Part shown: positions 22,533-34,371 of the stretch, in pieces | Numbering within the stretch: position 1 is the first letter of the stretch | How the letters are laid out: every line of letters begins with the position of its first letter | DNA from: Terana coerulea | Taxonomy: Eukaryota > Basidiomycota > Agaricomycetes > Polyporales > Phanerochaetaceae | Reading direction: 5' to 3' | DNA length: 64,000 nucleotides | NCBI GenBank assembly: GCA_024811115.1 | Contig: JAKOGH010000637.1 | Span: 62,001 to 126,000, forward strand | Made by a program: the position numbers and the translations under genes | The notes under the pieces: model-generated | Databases searched by the model: none | Told to the model about the DNA's origin: nothing | The model's input: only the letters and a program-made list of their open reading frames with translations

Positions 22533-25080
22533 ATGACCATGGAGCGTCCTCTACTCGGCTCGCTACCCATGCCGACTTCAGATACGAACACCACCACAAG
22601 TGCTATTGCGGCATCGTATGACCCATTGGTTTCAAGACTGGCGAAGAACGAAAGCAAGGACCGTAAATACCCATGGATCTCGACCTGTGTTGCCCTGCAC
22701 CTCTGTCTCCCTCTTACGTACGTGGGGCTTTTTCGTTGTGTACGCTCATCACTACGAACATGCGATCTCCATGGATGTTGCCACTTCTGCGAATGTCCGA
22801 CTACCGTTGATTGTGTCGTTATCCTCTCAGACAATTGGCACGGTATGCCCAGTATTTGCTGCCATATCCTAGTCTCATGGCTGATTATACACGTAGATTT
22901 ATCTCACTGTCGTTGTACTGCTTACGCAACGTCTGGCTCTCCGTCGTGACCTGTGCACGCGCCAGACTCTCACTTCCATCCACGACAAGTCCACGGCATG
23001 GCTGGGTCTTGGATCTGCCTGTGTATCTCTGTATGCACAGAAGAGACCCTGAGCGGCGGTATGGAGTGTGCTGTGTATAGCCTCCTACCTCTTCGCCGTC
23101 TTTGTACTGCACGACACCATTCCAAGCTTGTTCCACGTGGTGCCGTACAATACAACAGTCACGACCATCCAATCCACCGAAGTGGATCTCGTGCGCAATA
23201 TGCCTACGTAAGCGATGGTGTTCCATTCAGTGAGAGGTGTCATCTGATATCACACACAGCTCCTTTTCTACCCTCGTACGATATCCTCCCCGTATACGGA
23301 CAGTTCCCTTCTATAGGGCTGTCCGATAACATGATCTATGATATCATACCACTGATATCCTCTTCTACCGGAAGTGCAGTGGTAAACGCCTCCATATTTG
23401 AGGTAGACTGTGGATTAGTGCCATTGCCCGTAGGTGTGATCATGTCGAAAGAGCAAGATTATGATACCGCATCCAAAACGAGCCTGCAATGGCAGATTGA
23501 AACAACACCCACGACAGGCATTGAGCTTCCGAGCCTGATAGCTTACACGCTCCTTCCGAGTACGTTGATTACGCTACTTTGAGGACTGACCTGACAAAAC
23601 CAACGCAGGTCTTGGGACAATACAGGCGGCTTACCAATTTGAAGTTACCCTCCCAGGAATGAGTCCAATATTCTTGGTTTCTACACTTCCACTGGTAGAC
23701 TCAGCTGGTAATCAGCCCCCATGGGTGCCACTTGGACCACCTGGGATACAAGTTGTACAGGAGAGTACTATCCGGGGTATGAACGAAATGTGTGCGTATT
23801 AGAAGAACTCAAGTTATAGCATAAAAGCTGACAAACCGGCGGTCTTGTTCTCAGTGCTGATAAACGCCGCCCAAGTTGTCGCTTGCAACCTGAGCCTCAA
23901 AAATACCTCAACAGCAGTCGACGTCCAACTCCGGCAATCTGTCTCCCCGAGCTCTCCTGTTGAGGATGTGCGGTGGAAAGCTTGGAGTCCAGACACCAAT
24001 GGCAGCGCGCAATTCGAAATTCTTCGGGTGAGTCGATATGCCTCCGAAATTGCAGGGCTATAATCGGCTAATTCTGTTTTGCTCCGTAGAACCTCACCAA
24101 AATCTCGCAAAGCGCCCCACCAAGCGTACACTTGCAGATGCACACTCTAACCGTCATCGACGGCGCTCTGGTTCCTGATCAGCCCCTGGGCCTCCAACCG
24201 TCTTGAATGAGACCATAGCTGATGCTCTAAATATGGAGCCACTCAATGTAACAGATGATTCACCCCAGTATACAGCATTTGATTCGTACGTGGCACGAGA
24301 TATGCTCAAGCGTACTTCGCTGATCAGTCTGTTGCATAGCTTCATTATGGAGGATCTGGGCATCACTGGAACGAACAAGACAAACGTCTCACTTGCGGAT
24401 TTGAACTTCAGCCTGGGGAAAGCTTTGGCTGCAGTGTATTGGTATAGTACGCTTCGTTTCTTCTTCGCACTCCCACCCCACATCTGATGTGTATTGATTG
24501 GCAGGTCAAAACTTGAACTACAGTGTGGCGCACACCGGAATATACGCCTCTCAGGGTGCATCGGCGCAGAAAGTCCGAGGCGAAGCCAAGATCATGGTTT
24601 CTGTAGTGCGCTCACGCTTGGACGTTTGTCATTTTCGCGCTTTACCACATGACAAAGCTCACTAACAATGGATAACTTCCTAGCTCAACTTGCTACCGGT
24701 ATGTACAAACCACGCCCTGGATGCTGTTTGCACGTTGAAGTGACCAGTCCACATAGATAGTCGCAGGTTTCATAGCGTCGGTGCTCCTCCTTATTTTCTC
24801 CTTGGTCCTCACGTGGCAGCGGCCGGCGTCAGATGCGCAGCACGACTTCGACGGCGCTGGAATTCTACAGCTTACATGGCTCCTCGGGAACGAGCCGCAT
24901 TTGTCCGCCGTCGGAAACCCGACCTTGCGCGCGCTCAGGGAGGCCGGCATGTTCGACGTGCATCTCAGTGAACGTATTCAGGCGAAGATACGCAGCTTTG
25001 CCGACGATATGGAATCGAAGGAATGTAGTACAGATGACCTCGTGGATCGTACCGCAGGCCATGAAGACCAGGTCCATTAA
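22533..25080 (+). CDS. Multi-exon integral membrane protein (Agaricomycete family, unknown function)
   Basis: The start at 22533 (MTMERPLLGSLPMPTSDTNT) is followed by a cytosolic N-terminus and a first helix (WISTCVALHLCLPLTYVGLF). Then come a Thr/Ser/Val-rich loop and a second helix (IASYLFAVFVLHDTIPSLFH). A large extracytosolic region with many N-x-S/T sites follows (PFLPSYDILPVYGQFPSIGL, STGSAVVNASIFEVDCGLVP, ACNLSLKNTSTAVDVQLRQS). The last helix, FIASVLLLIFSLVLTW, is followed by a cytosolic tail with GILQLTWLLGNEPHL. The stop is at 25080. About ten introns are needed. The layout (helix pair, ectodomain, C-terminal helix, tail) recurs in lineage-specific Agaricomycete proteins of unknown role. 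A T-run at 22729-22733 breaks the frame between VGLF and VVYAHHYEHA; four T residues instead of five would restore it. Exon limits are approximate. Confidence 0.72.
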
Positions 25081-25434
25081 TGAGCGCATTTGGCCGCGGA
25101 ACGTGAGGAAGGAAGGAGACTTTGATGAGTTATCAACAAACGTAAAGGAGTGGTCTACAAATGGAGGGTTAAATGATAGACTTGTGGAGAGACTACGCAC
25201 CAATTTGCTCAACACTGCTGTACGCGAACTTTGAAGTCGGTGTTTCTGTCTAGCCACAGCTGGTCTGTGCCACGCAACGTCTACATCTCGCAGGAGCGCT
25301 ACCGTTCTCAAATATCTGTTCGCTCTTCTTGCTGCACATATTATATATAGAACATTGGACTACAGCTCGATTCAACATGCGTTTAAATTTACATAATGCC
25401 AGTAATCTTTCTGATCTGTCTTTGACTTCTGCTC

Positions 25435-27161
25435 TTAGTCGTCAAAAGATGCCCATTGTACTCCCGTGTTCTTGGGTCGGCGTTCAGATCGTGTAGACAT
25501 CGCCCCGCGCACAACAGACATTATGACAAGTGAGACACTCGGTGCGCGTTCTCGCATCGTCTGCTCCAGTGTCTCCTGCTCGCTCTCCGAAACGACGGCA
25601 TTCAACACGACCTCGCACGGCCCCAAATGTTGGAAGGTGGAGAGCAGACTCTGCACTGCAGACCAGTCATAGTCCCACAGTTCCTTGACGGAAGCGCAAT
25701 CCAAAGCGACGCCACAGAGTGCCCAGCATGGTGTGTATGTGTTGTCCGCGCTGCTCCGGTCAACGACGATGACTCTGCGTGTGGTGATCTCGAGCTTCCA
25801 GTCGACGGAGAACGTGAAATGATCTGTGCAAGCGTCTTTGTCAGCGTTCACTCGCGATACCAGTCGACGGGGAGCATACCCTCACTGCGACTGCTCTTGC
25901 GAAACACCATCGGCTGCCCACGAAGTGAGAACACCCGCATAAGCCGGACAAGTTTGCAGATCTCCACGGGCAGCGGGCAGCGCTCTGTGTAACGGCGCGC
26001 AAGCTGGTCGGGCAGGCTTGCCGCCGCGAGCACCCACTGAGCAGCGACTGGCGCCGCGTTCTTCCTGCCCATCACCTGCACGCGCTCGACGTGTGCGAAC
26101 GGCGCCGCGCCGCACCGCAGGGGCCAGTCCGCCTCGGGCAGTGCACGCGCCCACGTGACTCTGTCGAGGCACAGAGTGCGCAGGCCGTGGAGCGAGCCGA
26201 TGAGGCGGAGGAGGGAGGAAAACGTCGGGAAGCGCCAGCATGCGAGGCTCAGATCCGCGACTTGGGTGAGGCGTGCGAAGCAGGGGCGCAGGAGCGACGG
26301 ATCTACGTCTGAGGGATGAGTCGTCATGTCAAAACTGAGGCGCTGCAGGCAGGGGAGTTGGCTCGTGAGGTTCTGTATCGGCCGATAGAAGTGAACTCCG
26401 CGCGTGACAGGGGGATCCTGGATCCAGCATTCCAGAGAAACGACGTGTTTGGCCAGAAACCTGAAGGTGGGCGACCGAAGGATATCTTGGAGGATTCTCA
26501 CATCGTTGAGTGACCCAAGTCTAAGCTTGGTGTAAAGGCGTGGTCGCAACGCATAACACCAGCCCCAGCAGGTCTGCGAAATGCTGCTGAAGACGGACTT
26601 GTCTGATTCAATATTCCTACGATAATAAAACAGTTTATACGGTTATTGACGTGTGCTGATTGGAAGGTCACCCACTCGTAAGGATCCTGAAGAAGCGCTT
26701 GAATTATCAAGGTCAAAATATCTGTAGGTAGCCTGTTCCAGACAACGTCTGTGAGCATGGGTTCGGTCGGGTGGTGGCCCAAGTACTCTTCATTAGCTTT
26801 GGCAAGTCAGCACGCATTATGCTCGCCCGGTGCATAGCAACTTACGCTCTATTTCCGGTTCGGCGGGCCTCAAGTCACCTTCGGTAGCACTGGAACTGCT
26901 TGTTACAACACCTCGCTGTCGCTGTCGGTGTAGTATTACCGCCAGCATCGATCGATGTTCAGCCTGCGCGTATAAGGCTTCAACAAAGTAGTCGCTACTG
27001 ATGCTGCCGTCGGTAGCGCAGTCTGACCATCGGGAGTCTGTGTCTGAGACGCTGTCACCGTCTTGCGTCCAATCCAAGTATTCCGAGTCCGTGCCGACAT
27101 TGAGCGTGAAGTTGGAGGGGGAAGCTGCTGGTATATGGACCGGCGACGTCTTGGTTATCAT
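25435..27161 (-). CDS. F-box-like protein, copy A of an inverted pair
   Basis: Start at 27161 (MITKTSPVHIPAAS), stop at 25435 after RPKNTGVQWASFDD. The N-terminal exon is acidic (DWTQDGDSVSDTDSRWSDCA, then TDGSISSDYFVEAL). An F-box-like segment follows (VVWNRLPTDILTLIIQALLQ), then an LRR-like region (PRLYTKLRLGSLNDVRILQD, PCFARLTQVADLSLACWRFP, LLRLIGSLHGLRTLCLDRVT). The C-terminus carries VDWKLEITTRRVIVVD and CGVALDCASVKELWDYDW. Four introns are visible. The gene at 32173-34051 on the opposite strand is a clear full-length paralogue sharing the order of all these blocks, including the acidic leader. It probably acts as an SCF substrate adaptor; the substrate is unknown. Upstream ATGs (for example near 27289) could extend the N-terminus through one more intron, so the start is the weakest part of the model. 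Confidence 0.78.
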
Positions 27162-27903
27162 ACATGCACACGTGGCCAGACTGAGAGGCGGCAGCTTCAC
27201 TCATTGCAGCCGGCGCCCCTTCCGCCCCTTCTGTCGTCGCCCGACGGAATCTTTGAAGAAACCTCCTAAGTAGTAGAGACGAGGGGAATGGCATGCTGCG
27301 CGAGGGAAGTGATTGAGCAAGATACGACTCGGGGGCATTGCAAACGAAAGTGCACTAGTACCGTGAACCTTATAAGTACAGCCTCATGAACACCCAGATG
27401 TCAGAGGATCATGTGGCCAAACCACGCTGACTGCATTTACCTTGTGTTTTCCACCGAGCCCATGTCATTGTGCTCAAGAAAACTGCACCAGGAGGACGGT
27501 AGTGGTGAGTATTAAGCGCTAAGCTGGGATGCGCACTCGTGCAGAGGCGGAGCTCAGAGCTGCACCCGAACGCCACTTCCCCCCACGTGGCTGGCATCCC
27601 ATGCCCGGACGCTTGTCGCAGGGCTCTGCGCGCGGTGGACGCAGAATAAATCGGCTGCGTGGTCGTCGTCGAGCAAATCGTCTTCTGCGCTGAGGCTGCC
27701 GTGGCGAAAGGTTGTGAGCTGAGTGTGGACCGAAAGCATCAGACGCGGACAGTGCCACGCTGAACGACCTATCCGTCTTGACTTTACACGCTTGACCTGA
27801 ACAGAATCCAATTAACCCTTTATAACACACGCTGCGACGTATCGTTTATCCCCAAAGCCTCTCATTGCCTGCAGTACTTCATCATGCCCCGCTTTCCCTA
27901 GTC
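27162..27903. other. Intergenic region between F-box copy A and the secreted-protein gene
   Basis: About 740 bp between two co-oriented minus-strand genes. It should hold the F-box promoter and the secreted-protein 3' end. Small frames here show no domain. The equivalent gap in the mirrored block (about 31.7-32.17 kb) is shorter. Confidence 0.4.
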
Positions 27904-28569
27904 CTAAACAGTAACAACCTGCGAGCCTGTTGTACACGCGCCAGAGCCGACGACAGTGTGCTCCGGAATGACGCCGTCCGCGAACGGGATCTGCAGGGCG
28001 CGCGTCTCCTGGTTCGAGGGGTAGCTCGTGTTGTGGCCGCTGCCGGTCGTGTCGACCGCGATGAGGACGCCGTTGGATCCGCCCAAGACGACGGCGTCGT
28101 CCGTGCCCTCGGGGAGCGTCACGTGGGCCAGGCCGGACAGGAAGACAACTAGTCTAACCGAGACAAGATAGTAATCAGCAACCTTGCGCTTGGAAGAAAT
28201 AAATGGCATAAACGGGCCAGGCTGCGCCGCATACAAGCAGCTGAATTGAACAAAATGGTACGCACTGCGGGTGAGGTGCGTTATGCACACCGCCCTCGAA
28301 GCGTGGCGGGGCAGGACGGTGTACGTCGCGTTCGCGAGGTTGTTGATCTGCAGCGTCGCCGCGCCAGACGTGCCCGCGCCCGCCGAGGTCGTGAACGGGC
28401 TCGCGAGGCGCCAACACTCGAGCGCGGACGCGTTGTTTTGCGCCACGATTGCGGTCAGCTCGAGGAAGGTGCCGTTCGCGGTGGTGTCGGCGGCAGCCAG
28501 GGTGGGTCCGAGCGCGAGCGCGGCCGCGGAGGCTGCGAGCAACGGGGCGATGGTGGTGGGGAAGAACAT
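27904..28569 (-). CDS. Small secreted protein of white-rot fungi, with apparent frameshift
   Basis: The start at 28569 gives a signal peptide (MFFPTTIAPLLAASAAALAL) and mature part ADTTANGTFLELTAIVAQNN. The exon continues INNLANATYTVLP, but the next conserved block, PPRFEGGVHNAPHP, lies in another frame. The break falls at the GGGG run 28308-28311 (CCCC in sense). A phase-2 intron (donor GTGCGT, acceptor GGTTAG) then leads to LVVFLSGLAHVTLPEGTDDA, VVLGGSNGVLIAVDTTGSGH and a final block ALQIPFADGVIPEHTVVGSG before the stop at 27904. Similar two-exon secreted proteins with GLAHVTLP and GHNTSYPS motifs recur in polypores, by recollection; the function is unknown. Either one base is missing or miscalled, or the gene is a young pseudogene. 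A degraded copy lies on the plus strand near 31.6 kb. Confidence 0.68.
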   Translation of the reverse strand: MFFPTTIAPLLAASAAALALGPTLAAADTTANGTFLELTAIVAQNNASALECWRLASPFTTSAGAGTSGAATLQINNLANATYTVLPRHASRAVCITHLTRSAYHFVQFSCLYAAQPGPFMPFISSKRKVADYYLVSVRLVVFLSGLAHVTLPEGTDDAVVLGGSNGVLIAVDTTGSGHNTSYPSNQETRALQIPFADGVIPEHTVVGSGACTTGSQVVTV

Positions 28570-28670
28570 GGCGCGAAGAACTAAACTTGGACTCGGTGGA
28601 GCCTTCAGGTAGATGCTCGAGGTTGGGTGAGAGGGTTGTATGCGTGTTTGTCGTTTCGGCCTGCGCTTTG

Positions 28671-28679
28671 GGTTTATAG
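28671..28679 (-). promoter_or_regulatory. TATA box of the small secreted-protein gene
   Basis: The minus strand reads CTATAAACC about 105 bp upstream of the start codon at 28569. Confidence 0.6.
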
Positions 28680-29890
28680 AGCTGAGATCACAGGCACGCC
28701 GCCACTGGCACAACGAGCACGAAACGGGCCTCGACTGATCTCCCGCGCTCTGACGTTCTCCCGATGCCCCGTCAGACGGATGCAGGCGGGTGGGGACACC
28801 GTCGACCTTGGCGGAAAGCCGGTTTCTGTCGCAGACAGTTCCGCAGCGCGGCGTGCGACGCGGGAGGCACGCCCCTCGCCTGAAGCGGCAGCGAAGCCGC
28901 CTGGCGACGACGAGTGAGGTGCTCCGAGAGACGGACGGCGTGCTGGTCTGACTGCATGTGCTGGAGAGCGGGAATCGGAGGGATTTGTGGAGGACTTCGA
29001 CGGCGGAAGGTCATCATCAGAGTACTCAACATCGGTCCAGAACTCTCCATGTTGTCAACGTTTCAGCCTTCTACAGAATCTACACTCCTTTCCCATGCCA
29101 ATGGTCCGACGAATGTGTGCGTGGATTTCCTGGAGTTTCTTTGCCAGTGGGATGCGTTTTCTGATACGGTGAAGCAAACGTATGTAGGCGTTGCGAGAGC
29201 TGACGAGCGGGAGCATACCAAAATGCAGAGGGGAAGGATGGAGGCAAATTCTGAGCCGTGCGGCGGTCGCTGCCGTTGGCATGGCCGCGGCAGTGGACCG
29301 GCGGGCGGCTTGGCAGAAGCCATGTGCCCATCCTCGGAGGATCCTTGACGCCACAATTTCGGGGTGTTCCACGGGCGTCTAGCCTGCTCTAACCTCACCT
29401 TCGCCATCAAAGAAGGGCTCGTCCGTGGTTTCTGCGAAACGTCCATGGCCGTATATTTACGGCTCCATTTTCCGACCACGTATACCTCAAAGCGAGCCAG
29501 TTGAGCTACCCGAACTCGACAAGCACTCCTGGTGCGTTCTTGGCCGGGGCGGAGCGCTATTGATGCCGGCGACAGAACGTGAGTATCCCTATTCATCCCA
29601 TGCCCCGAGTACTAGTATACTGCGTCTGGGCGAGATGCGAAAGCGATGCGTATGCATTGCGTCGCTGGCAGATGGGCTTGCTTCGGTAGGCATCATGCTG
29701 CATTCAGGCTGCCGTTCTGTTCGAATCATTCTCGAGATGGCAAGAAGCTCTGCTTGCCCCGCCATGCCATTCCTAGGCAGAACCCAAATGCATTGCCATC
29801 ACTGCCAGGCCAGCTAAGGTTGCTCCACAGACTTTATATCTCCCTACCCACTCCCTCTCCTCCCGTGTTACCCCCTTCCTCCTATCCTCA
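28680..29890. other. Intergenic, divergent promoter region
   Basis: About 1.2 kb between the divergent secreted-protein and rhodopsin-like genes. Overlapping frames of 144 codons (plus, 28914-29348) and 177 codons (minus, 29063-29596) shadow one another and neither has recognisable motifs. Nothing else is assigned. Confidence 0.4.
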
Positions 29891-31371
29891 ATGGTGCCCG
29901 CTCTCGTTCAGCTCAAGCGTGAGTACATCACACTGATTCCGCCCCGGCCTGATGGCTGACGCCACGACTCTGACCCTCCGTTTGCTTGCCAGTCACCTCG
30001 GCGATATGCTCTGGGGTCGCCGTTGGCATCACCTTGCTGCGCCTGTATCTGCGCAAAGAGAGGTTTTGGTGGGATGACGCCTGTGCATTCCTGTCCATGA
30101 TCTTCCTGTTCGTGCAGGTCGCGGCAGTGTTCATGCACGTACCCAACCCGCGTAAGTCTCTCCTCCTATCCTCGGTATGAGATGCACCTGCTCATAGGCA
30201 GCCTACATAGACGAGCTATCCCACCTAGCCAACATCGCGGCCTACTACATCATGGCCGCATCGTTCTACGCCATCATATGGTGCGTTCTTGGCCTTCTGC
30301 AGCGGATAATTCACTCAAGGATGCCTGCTGCTAGGACCGCCCGATTAGCCATAATATACTCAATCATACGGATAGACCCCAATCCGCAAACCCGGCTGGT
30401 ACGTTACCCTATCAGCGTCGTTCTTCCTGCCTAAGCTGACGAACGTCACAAGTTTCTGCACCGGATGGCCATCGTCTTCATCGTCGTCCTCGTTTTCATG
30501 ATTGCTCAGCTCTTCTGGGTACGTCCGATTGCGTCGTCACTCTTACACGTTCCGCGCTCATGCATAGGCGTAGGTGTGTGAGCCTCTACACCACTGGAAG
30601 CAGGCGGCATCACCCCAGTGTCCACTCTCTAAACAGGTCGCAATATGTCAGCTCGTCAGTACGTACATCCTTCTCATACTGATTACCATGAAATACATAT
30701 AGCTCACACACCGCGTCGTAGCTGACATTCTCGCGGACCTGCTGCTCATCGTAGCGCCGCTGCGGCTCATCGCGCAGATGAGCTCAGAAGACGGCACGCG
30801 GCGGCGGCTCATGATCATCTTCTCCACCAGCATCGTCACGACGTGCGTCATCCCCTTTTCTCATCCACCCTGGCTTACCGAGCACGCACGGCTCTGCAGG
30901 ATCGTGTCCCTCGTACACGCCGCGCTCATCCTGCGCGACGGCGGCACCAAGGTCGTGATCGCCGCGCTCGTCGAGGACACCTTCTCGCTCATTGTCGCGA
31001 ACGTGCCCGTCGTCGTCACCGCGTTCATGCGTGCGCACGGCCTCGGTGGCTCGCGGCGCGCGCCGAGCACGCACTCGACGCTCGGCTGGCGCGTCGCGTC
31101 GCACAAGCCGCCCGGCGCGGGCACGACGCTCGGCGGCACCACGCAGGACGTCGTGACGGCGCACATGCCACCTGCGCGGCCCGGGATCGACGAGCGGTGG
31201 GCGTGCGGCCCGGATCTGGACGACAGGAGCGTGAAGGGGAAGGAGATGGATGGCGAGGAGCGGGGAAGCGGGGCGGGGAAGCGCAAGAGTATCGTGTGGA
31301 TCGCGCTGGACAAGTTGCACCCGCCTGCGCGTGATGAGTCTAAGTCGGTGGAGGAGTATCACGCTAAGTGA
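29891..31371 (+). CDS. Fungal rhodopsin-like integral membrane protein
   Basis: The first exon is short (MVPALVQLK, 29891-), spliced in phase 1 to LTSAICSGVAVGITLLRLYL. The block RKERFWWDDACAFLSMIFLF with its WWDDA motif is the hallmark of the fungal rhodopsin-like (Pth11-related) membrane family, and helices follow. Later exons give YIDELSHLANIAAYYIMAAS, MAIVFIVVLVFMIAQLFW, LTHRVVADILADLLLIVAPL and DTFSLIVANVPVVVTAFM. About seven helices are expected. The cytosolic C-terminus is long, Gly/Ser/Lys-rich and ends EYHAK with a stop at 31371. Around six introns split the gene. No retinal-binding lysine is evident, so light sensing is not implied; a receptor role is inference. It occupies the centre of the inverted duplication described under findings. 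Confidence 0.82.
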
Positions 31372-31559
31372 GCCAGCGATGGCTGGTCTGTCACTCGGTC
31401 CAGGATTTGATCCAATAGTATCTTATGATAAGCACGATGTAAGTAAAGTTCATCGTTTTGCTGAACACGGTTAGTTGCTTTATTCTAAATGCAATGGTGG
31501 TGCCCGCAGCACTACCCATTTACATTCCGTATCACTATCTCCCAAGATGACTGGTGCGC

Positions 31560-31690
31560 ACGTTACGAGCTACCTCTCGAATCAACCTCGAATGACCAAG
31601 CGACGCGCGCTCTGCAAATCCTATTCACGAGCGGCGTTACCCCTGAGCACATTGTCTTTAACTCTGGTACATACACGGTCGACCGAACGT
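31560..31690 (+). pseudogene. Relic of the small secreted-protein gene
   Basis: The plus strand encodes SNDQATRALQILFTSGVTPE followed by HIVFNSGTYT. This aligns with the C-terminal block of the secreted protein at 27904-28569 (SNQETRALQIPFADGVIPEH, then TVVGSGACT). The upstream signal peptide and LVVFLSGLAHV block are not recognisable, and the surrounding frame closes quickly. It is therefore an isolated, decayed 3' piece. Its position upstream of F-box copy B mirrors the intact gene upstream of copy A. Confidence 0.65.
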
Positions 31691-32172
31691 CTTGCAGTTT
31701 GTTTTTGTGTACAATGAGGCGAGAGGGGAATTAAACAAAGTGGTCGAGGATACTTACCTGGTGTCAAGAACTGACTCAACGGGAAAAGGTCAGCTTCGGG
31801 CGTCTAATGTGGTGATAGACACCACGTGGAGGGAAGCGTTGTGGCGCGGCCGCTTCGAGTTTTGCTTGACTCGTTCGTGCTCACTTGCCACCATCGTCCA
31901 CACGATGCAGTACTAGTCCTTGAACTCACCGAAATGGACCGAATCAAAGCTCTCCGGTGCCTATACATGCCTATACATGGGTAATGCGGCTGCATGGGCG
32001 GCTTCCCTGTATACTTATGGGCGTTACTGACCGAGGCTGTATTGTAAGGTTCGTGCTAGTGCATCGCCTCGTTTTTGCTGCAGGCATTGCCCTTACCGGC
32101 TTAAGCACTCCCCTTGATCATCGTAACCCCCCGTCCGGGCTTATTACCCGAAACATACTCGCAGATTTTCTG
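31691..32172. other. Short intergenic region before F-box copy B
   Basis: About 480 bp with no recognisable gene. It presumably holds the promoter of the F-box gene. Confidence 0.35.
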
Positions 32173-34051
32173 CATGGTGATGGAGGAGAGCACAGAACAG
32201 AGACCACGGGAAGTAGCGGTAAGTGAAGCCCAGACTGCCGCCCAGCCACTATCGCACACCATCGCTCACAACGTTTCCTAGCCCTATTTGGTGGACATCT
32301 ATAGCGATACGGGTGTCAGCAGCGGCCTTCGCTCCCACTTTTGGCGGGATGATGACCTGGGCTCGGATTGGATGGACAGCTGTGACGACGCCTCAGTTAC
32401 CGACTCTCTGTGGTCCCACTGTGCAACCGACGGGTCTCAAAACAGCGACTACGATAGCGAAGCGCTGTGCAGCAACTCTGAATACCGTGAACACCTGGAA
32501 ACAGATTCTCATCTGGACCAATTGCACGGCGTGCCCGGCAGCTCTGAAACAGAGAGCAGCGAAGAAGAAGTCGAACTCACTGAGCCAGAGACGGGGTAAA
32601 CTGTAAGCTGGTCTTTTCTTGATTTACGTCGTGAGCTGACCTTCAAAGATCAGATAAAGAAGAACGCCTGACCCGCCGCCTGTTTTCCAAGCCCACGCTC
32701 ACAGACACTGTTTGGAAGATGCTACCTGACGACGTCTTACGCCTGATCGTCGAATCACTGCTTCAAGATGCTATAGAGTGGGTGCCTTGTTGACCAACTC
32801 AAGCCAGTAACTGAGTGCATCCGACTTGGTTACAGGTGGGCTCAACTCACCAAGTTCACACTCAACAAGATCTCACAGACATGCTGGGGCTGGTGCTATG
32901 CCTTCCGCCCACGTCTTTACGTTGATCTTCAGCTCAAGTCGCCCAAGGATGTGAAGTACCTCCTGTCCATCCTCCGGACATCCATCTCTAAGTTTTTGGC
33001 GATACACATCGTCTCTTTGGACTGTGCAATGAACCTGCCGACAGAGTCCCAGCCTAGCTTCTTCCGGGAAATGCAGAGCCTTACATGCGGGCTGCCGAAT
33101 TTGCGGAGCATCAGTTACGACATGACATGGATGACACCAGCCACAGAGGTGCGGTCCTCGCGCTTGGAGGCAATACCCACACGTCCCTGCTTTGCGCGCC
33201 TCACGCGCCTCGTAGACCTCACCCTCACTGCTTGCCACTTCCCTACATCTTCATCCCTAGTCCGCCTCCTGGGCTCTCTCCGCAGCCTGCAAAGCCTGGT
33301 TCTAGACGAGATCTCGTGGGGGCGTGAGGCCACGGAGGCTGACTGGCCTCCGAGTTGCGACGCGACGTTCGCACACATCCAGCATGTGCAAGTTTTGGGT
33401 CCGAGGCAAGGCGCAGCTGTAGCTCAATGGATATTCGCAGTCGCCAGTATGCACACGCGGCTTTTGCGACGCTACACTGAGAGTCAACCCGTTCCTGTCG
33501 AGACGTGCAACCTCGTTCGGCTCATTCGAACATTCTCTGCCAACTGGACACCGATCATATTCCACAAAGATGAGCATAGTAGCGGGGGTATGTTCATTTA
33601 CGAAGAATTGGCTCTTGCTGTTCGCGAGTACTCATTAAATGTGATAGGAACTCAATTCACATTCTCCATTAACTGGAAGCTTACTGTTGTCACGCGCCAA
33701 GTCGTGGAACCCAGTGACCTCAGTAGCGCAGCTGACTTAAACTTATCACACTGGACATTCTGCCGCGTTGCTTTGAGCTGTGCATCCGTCCAGGAAGTGC
33801 TGGGCTTTGATTGGCCAGCGGTGCAGCGTCTGCTCTCCACATTCGAACATTTGGAGGCGTGCACGATCATCCTGAGCGATACGATTTCAGAGGACGAGCA
33901 ACAGATGCTGGAGCAGATGCTGGAGCGAAAGGCACCAAACGTCTCTCTGGTCGTAAAGCCCGGACCGCGTAGTACTATGGCACTGTCCAAGGGCCGTCCA
34001 AAGAACGTAGGCGTACAATGGGCATCCTTAGGCTATGACTCGGATGACTAG
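32173..34051 (+). CDS. F-box-like protein, copy B of an inverted pair
   Basis: A small first exon (MVMEESTEQRPREVA) is joined by a consensus intron (GTAAGT...TTTCCTAG) to an acidic exon (PYLVDIYSDTGVSSG, DASVTDSLWSHCATDGSQNS). The F-box-like exon reads MLPDDVLRLIVESLLQDAIE. The last large exon has LRTSISKFLAIHIVSLDCAM, PCFARLTRLVDLTLTACHFP, LGSLRSLQSLVLDEISWGRE and INWKLTVVTRQVVEPSD. It ends GVQWASLGYDSDD with a stop at 34051. Every block has a counterpart in copy A at 25435-27161. Leucine-rich spacing resembles irregular LRRs. It is probably an SCF adaptor; the substrate is unknown. This copy reads cleanly through its long last exon without the frame breaks seen elsewhere in the window. Confidence 0.83.
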
Positions 34052-34371
34052 GTATTTCCATGTTGTATTTGCTGAAAATTTCTCAGCACATGCACTCGTT
34101 ATATGTACTTGAGCAGACCTAGCACGAATATTACTGTAATAAAATTCAAGCTGACGAACTTAGGCGAGTCGGAGACGGGAGGCGTCGACGGATCAAGTCA
34201 TGCCGAGAGCATGCCGAACAGCGTAGCAATGGGCGCTCACCAACTTGAGTCCACTCTGCCAGTTCCGTGGGCGAGTCTTACTTTCGCGCATGTCAGTAGA
34301 GGCCACGGTAAGAGCATACATGCCACGGCAAACGGCTAACTTCAACTCAAGTTTGTTTGCTGTTAGAGCTC
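34052..34371. other. Intergenic region
   Basis: About 320 bp between co-oriented plus-strand genes; no gene or repeat seen. Confidence 0.4.

Noticed and set aside
28914..29596. Overlapping 144- and 177-codon frames on both strands
   Set aside because: Neither carries motifs or splice structure; they shadow one another in GC-rich promoter DNA.
30784..31362. Long minus-strand frame of 192 codons
   Set aside because: Antisense of the GC-rich tail of the rhodopsin-like gene; composition reflects codon bias.
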